NCBI GenBank assembly: GCA_033002965.1
Contig: JAURVB010008859.1
Coordinates: forward strand, 1-64,000
DNA: 64,000 bases
Direction: 5' to 3'
From: Piper betle
Lineage: Eukaryota > Streptophyta > Magnoliopsida > Piperales > Piperaceae
This document shows, in pieces, positions 59,871 to 64,000 of this stretch; the stretch's first letter is position 1; each line of letters starts with the position of its first letter. Both the position numbers and the translations under genes were made by a program. The notes beneath the pieces were generated by a model, which had not been told where the DNA came from, searched no databases, and saw nothing but the letters and a program-made list of their open reading frames with translations.

Positions 59871-60498
59871 TGCTTCCAGCTCTAGTAGCTAATCGATTAA
59901 ATGTAAGAGTGTAGTCCTTCACTGATGTATCTTGCTTCAATCTTGTTAAATCCCCATAGAAATCTTCATATTCGGTAGGTCCAAACTGTAGATTCATTGC
60001 CTCTTTAAGCTGATTCCAATCAAACTCCTCTTGTTGCTCTTGGAACATATCAAACCAGATTTGTGCATCATCTTCCATATGAAAACTGGCTAAATCCACC
60101 TTCAAATGTTCTTTGATCTTATTCAATTTAAAATACTTCTCACATCTGTTGAACCATGGTATAGGATCCTTAGTTCCATCATACTTAGGAAAAGACATTT
60201 TAGATCCTTTCAGACAATCATCTTGCTCATTCGAACTACTACAATCATTCATTGCTCTACTTGAATTCCACCTTTTCTCACTAGTTTGTTGAATTGATGG
60301 CCGTACCTGCATTTTCTCTTTATCTGCAACAACTTTATCATAAAACATCCTAGGAGTATTCACCTCAGCACGATCTTTTGTTCCATTAACAGTTTTATCA
60401 TCAATTACAGATCTAGAATTGAGTAACAAATCGAATTTTGCAGTCATTTCAGAAAAAACAGATAGGAGTTGAGCTTCAACTTTCCTCATTTCTGCCAT
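59871..60498 (-). pseudogene. Ty3/gypsy gag, 5' part
   Basis: Starts at MAEMRKVEAQLL and reaches the retrotransposon gag domain: MSFPKYDGTKDPIPWFNRCE, FKLNKIKEHLKVDLASFHME, DAQIWFDMFQ, FGPTEYEDFYGDLTRLKQ, YTLTFNRLA. The frame is open for about 210 codons and stops just after the joint with pararetrovirus sequence; zinc knuckle, protease and pol of the gypsy element are missing. An upstream in-frame ATG at 60588 lies in the LTR and reads across the primer-binding site; it is probably not the natural start. Confidence 0.8.
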
Positions 60499-60539
60499 CT
60501 CAGTGGATCTCGGTGAAGAATCTCCTCCTCCCTCTTCCA

Positions 60540-60551
60540 GCTCTGATACCA
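60540..60551 (-). other. Primer-binding site for initiator Met-tRNA
   Basis: TGGTATCAGAGC on the minus strand, the standard plant retroelement PBS, three bases after the presumed LTR end. Confidence 0.85.
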
Positions 60552-60554
60552 ATC

Positions 60555-60957
60555 TGGTAGGATCTGGCTCAATTGGACTGAGAACCATCTCCTTTCCCTT
60601 GCCTTGCTACTTTTGTTGCTTTGATGGCGCCATGGAACTGATCGAAGCCGAGCAAAAACAGAGCAAGCAGAGCAAATCGAATGGAATGGAGGATTTCAGA
60701 TTGAGAAATGGAAAGAAGACGAAGAACAACAACAGGATTTCAGATTGAGAAATGGAAAGAAGACGAAGAAGAACAACAAGGAGCAGTTGCTTCCTCTCAA
60801 AGACGAGATCAATTCATTGATTTTCAAAAGATACATGATCCTTCTCATTTCCCTCCTTTTATACACCTTCAAACATGTGTAATTACAATTCTACCCCTTG
60901 ACACCCTAACTAACATAACGACCCTTACAACCTTACTGTAAACTATTTGTTCATTCC
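60555..60957 (-). mobile_element. 5' LTR of Ty3/gypsy element
   Basis: About 400 bp between the OMT3 exon 2 break and the PBS. It contains a promoter TATAAAAG (60855-60863 region, minus sense) and a 44-bp tandem duplication (units start 60691 and 60735: ggatttcagattgagaaatg). The 3' LTR is not present in the window. Confidence 0.65.
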
Positions 60958-61905
60958 AAGTATCCACTGCATAATTCCAAAGAGAATTTTTATTTTTGTA
61001 AATTATAACGTATATGCATAATTTTATGATGCATGTATATAAAAGATAAAAGTTGTCACCAGTAAATAATTATTGTCGCGAAATATTTTAACGAGGCTGT
61101 TCCACCACTTCCATGCATAAATGGACTTGCACTCACCTTAAGAAAAAATGCGTCTGCAGGCGGGACATACTCGAACATGTCTCCTCCTATGGCTTCAACA
61201 TTACCAGCAGCATCAGCCGGCATCTGCGCCACAACGTGGGGCACATCCAACACCTTCACATCCAAGTGAGGGAATGCTTTGGCGATGGTCCGAGCAGTAA
61301 CACCAATCCCGCCGCCGACATCGATCAACGTCCGCAGGCCTTGAAACACATGTGGGCACTTCTCCACGATGGTGTTCAACACGAACTGGCTATCACTAGC
61401 CATGGCAGCGTTGAATCCCATGTTAAAGTCACTCTTCCTAGCCGCCACCTCCCACATGCTACCTCCGTGGCAGAGCTCGAAGGGCATCGAGCCCTCCATC
61501 TTGAGCCAATCACCAAAGTAGAGTAGAAACATGGTTTCACCAGGTAGGGGTCCAACACCAATTGGCGTGAGCGTTAGTGGAGGAGGAGGTCAGAGATGGG
61601 GGTGAGACAATATCCTGGCTCGAGATCATTATTTACGGTCTGATCAACATTGAAAACCCCCAAGTGAACGAGGAGGAGAAGGAGTTGGAGTAGGTGAGGC
61701 ATTTCACAAGGGGGATAGGAATTGCAGCAGCAAAGTCTAAGAGGGAGATGGAGGAGCCATGGGAGTTGATGATGTCTGGTATGCCAAGCTCAACGGCACA
61801 CTTGATTACCATTGAGTTCACATAACCAAACTGAAGATTAAGCAATGAGGTGTGTGCCTCATCTACTTCAAATTTGGACATGTTTTCTACCATGGTAATG
61901 TCCAT
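60958..61905 (-). pseudogene. O-methyltransferase pseudogene, OMT3
   Basis: Exon 1 (61905-61140) is closely similar to OMT1, beginning MDITMVENMSKFEVDEAHTS. Lesions relative to OMT1: a one-base deletion at about 61702 after PIPLVK; one- and two-base deletions between about 61560 and 61590; and a 5-base insertion at about 61520 giving CFYSTLV instead of CFYF.DW. The SAM-binding stretch LIDVGGGIGV remains readable (about 61310-61340). The exon 1 donor and the exon 2 acceptor (ttatgcag) survive, but only TGGATACTT of exon 2 remains before the LTR at 60957. The catalytic His codon is lost, and exon 2 is not found on the other side of the insertion. Confidence 0.9.
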
Positions 61906-63752
61906 GATAAACCAGAAAAAATTTTAGTTGGAAGTATCACTAGCTAGCTAGTGGAATCAAATAGCAAGGAAATTGGAAAGTTTGGTTGGATTGCCGTTGA
62001 TGATGTCGAATGCTTGGCTCTATTTATAGAAGTAGGGCAAGTGAAATTCGCAAATTGTTTATCTGCAAATTGTACCTAAGCTAGCCTACATCCACTTTGA
62101 AAAGTATTTTATTTTGCCTACGTACTTGTGTATTCTTGTTTGCAAATTGCGCTATTGCCTATTGGCTTTCATCATGCATGGTTCTGATATGGTTAAGGTG
62201 GCTACTATCAAATATAAAATGATCCCACAGAGGACTATATTTTTTAATAGTCCCCACGTACAAAGAACTCACAATTCACTGCAATTGGTAAAGTTAATGA
62301 ACAGACCAAAGCCATTGTCAATACGGTGATTAACCTGCAAAGAAATCAACATTAACGGCGACTGCGATCCATGATTAATGCAACCCGACACATCCTCAAA
62401 TGCGCACATGAACATGGCTGATTGCAAGCAAGCTGGTGTTCACTTTTTTCAGTTGAAGCGACCTTGAAAAGATTTCGACGTCAATTTTATTAATTTTATT
62501 TATTTGACCTTTTTTTAAGGTGACTTTCTCTGACCTTTGAAACATTTGAACAGAATCAGTAATTCCCCAGTTACACAAGAGTACTAAAGTTTTTCTGGCT
62601 TGGTGGCCATATCAACTGGATGACACTATGCTTTGAGTTTACCAAATTTGTTAAAAAAAATGAGGTTCTCATTGTGGCCTTTTTACCTGGTAAGAAAAGG
62701 TGGCGCTTCTTGTGTTTTGTATAAAATTCCCACTGCTCATTCTTCGCCAAACCGACATAACTAAATTGCTGAATAAAATTTAACACTAAGTGAAATTTTA
62801 CACTGAATCAAATCTAAATTTCTCCTATATTTCAGTTTGGTTTATTGAAAGCCAATATTATTATATTTATATTAACATAAATTATTATTTTTATAATAAA
62901 TATAGTTATAAACATAATTTAACCATTATAATCACATTCAAAATTATTCTATACATAAATATTATATTAAATATCTCAAATAAATTACAAATAAATTTAA
63001 AAAAATTAATAATAACTCACATAAAATTTAAATCTTAATTTTTATTTATTTTTTTGTTGTTTTTCGGTTGATATTGGTTCGGTTCAGTTTAAAACTCAAA
63101 TTTTACACACTTACTATATTCACCTAAGGTCCAAACCAAATCAAACTGACATATTTATTTGGTCGGTTAGTTTGGTTTGGAACGATGTGGTCATCCCTGT
63201 AATTATCACAATGTTTTTTCCCGAGAAAACAGGCCATGATCATACAATATTAAACGCTCCTCTCCATCTGCTACCGGCCTGCCGAGCAGGACCAGGTCGA
63301 CATAAACTGCAAACTAAATATATAATTGCATAGTCAGGGAACTCTTATAATACGATAATATGTATCACTTAGGTTTGTCTTAAGAGAGCATTTTTTATGT
63401 CACTTGAAATGAACAAACAACTAATGTACTTTGGACCCTATTACATATAATTAAGAACCTTGGTTATCATTGAATAAATGGAATTCAAGGCAGTTTAATT
63501 TAATTAGCTGTTGTGGAATCCAAGGTTCGCGACCTGTCCAGATCTTTACGTACACGCATCCACTATTTACGTGCATGCATGAGTTCATATATATTGTCAA
63601 CTTCTTGGAAGCCGAGCAACTATTTGCCAGTCATGATCCATTTCAAGACTTCCAACCCAAATTACCAAGTTACCATTGAACGATTAATAATGCCCTTGTT
63701 TTCACTTTGAAATACACTCGTCAATAGCATTGTTAATATTAGTATTAAGTAG
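61906..63752. other. OMT3 5' flank (copy B)
   Basis: Closely matches 39847-41690, with small indels. It retains a CTATAAATAG TATA box (62020-62029, minus sense). No other gene. Confidence 0.65.
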
Positions 63753-64000
63753 GGCTGCTAATTGAGCGAGCTAAATCCTAGAAATTTAACGTTATGCTCG
63801 GCTTAATTCGACTCAAAATTCGATATTTAAATACTCGAACTTGAACTTGATTCAAACTTGAATCGTATAAGTCGAGTTTGAGTAACGCAATTGACTTGAC
63901 TCGATTATAACTAAAACTCGACTCAAAATTTACTCGAACTCGACTCGATCATGATGTGATGAATGTATAATTATAATTGAAGTGATGAATTGCACAATTT
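63753..64000. repeat. TCGAG/TTCGAA-rich dispersed repeat, copy 2
   Basis: Begins agggctgctaattgagcga and continues with repeated 'actcgaact', 'gactcgatta' variants like 2331-2935. Runs off the window edge. Confidence 0.55.

Larger units (their letters stand above)
46070..63752. repeat. Segmental duplication, copy B
   Basis: The second copy of the 31060-41690 block, in direct orientation, lengthened to about 17.7 kb mainly by the 46985-49709 inverted-repeat element and the composite retroelement at about 55.4-60.96 kb. It ends at about 63750 at the same sequence as copy A ('gttaatattagtattaag'), immediately followed by a TCGAG-rich repeat. Confidence 0.8.

Noticed and set aside
61056..61532. 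OMT3 exon 1 fragment as a functional short methyltransferase
   Set aside because: The frame starts within exon 1 after several frameshifts and lacks exon 2 with the catalytic His; a pseudogene is the simpler reading.

Overview
The window is nuclear DNA of a flowering plant, most likely a eudicot. It has AT-rich intergenic DNA, many short GT-AG introns, plant-specific gene families (pentatricopeptide repeat, XRI1, COMT-type O-methyltransferase), many transposon remnants and an integrated plant pararetrovirus. The species cannot be read from the sequence. Exon coordinates come from reading splice sites and frames by eye.

Left part (1-31 kb), gene-bearing: the first exon of a PPR gene (-, 209-907); a complete ten-exon XRI1 homologue (+, 4882-7543); a LINE RNase H remnant (about 9000-9340); a twelve-exon zinc finger/UBA/PUB-domain gene (-, 10208-15116); two GC-rich repetitive blocks (16.2-17.9 kb and 18.4-19.6 kb); a complete thirteen-exon PIG-S gene for a GPI transamidase subunit (+, 19690-25482); and a SAM (sterile alpha motif)-domain gene (-, 26341-30935) with an in-frame stop and a broken splice junction. 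Its intron carries a 2.66 kb foldback-like transposon with a 9-bp target duplication.

Right part (31-64 kb): a duplicated O-methyltransferase locus. A block of about 10.6 kb (31.06-41.69 kb) recurs in direct orientation at 46.07-63.75 kb, enlarged by insertions. Copy A carries OMT1 (-, intact, 354 aa) and copy B carries OMT3 (-, pseudogene). An inverted paralogue, OMT2 (+, intact, 350 aa), lies between them. In OMT3, exon 2 is cut after nine bases by a composite retroelement: a Ty3/gypsy LTR, primer-binding site and gag, fused to a decayed endogenous pararetrovirus (truncated protease, reverse transcriptase, RNase H, and a downstream reading frame with zinc knuckles). Other insertions are a second, 419-bp foldback element, a 2.7 kb inverted-repeat element with proline-rich fragments, and a MITE that is complete in copy B but half-length in copy A.

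The most unusual signal is the foldback family. Its termini are runs of small perfect hairpins, and two copies differ by paired substitutions that keep the stems intact. The larger copy has an interior of roughly 72-bp palindromic repeats arranged head-to-head. No operon-like or defence-type system was seen.
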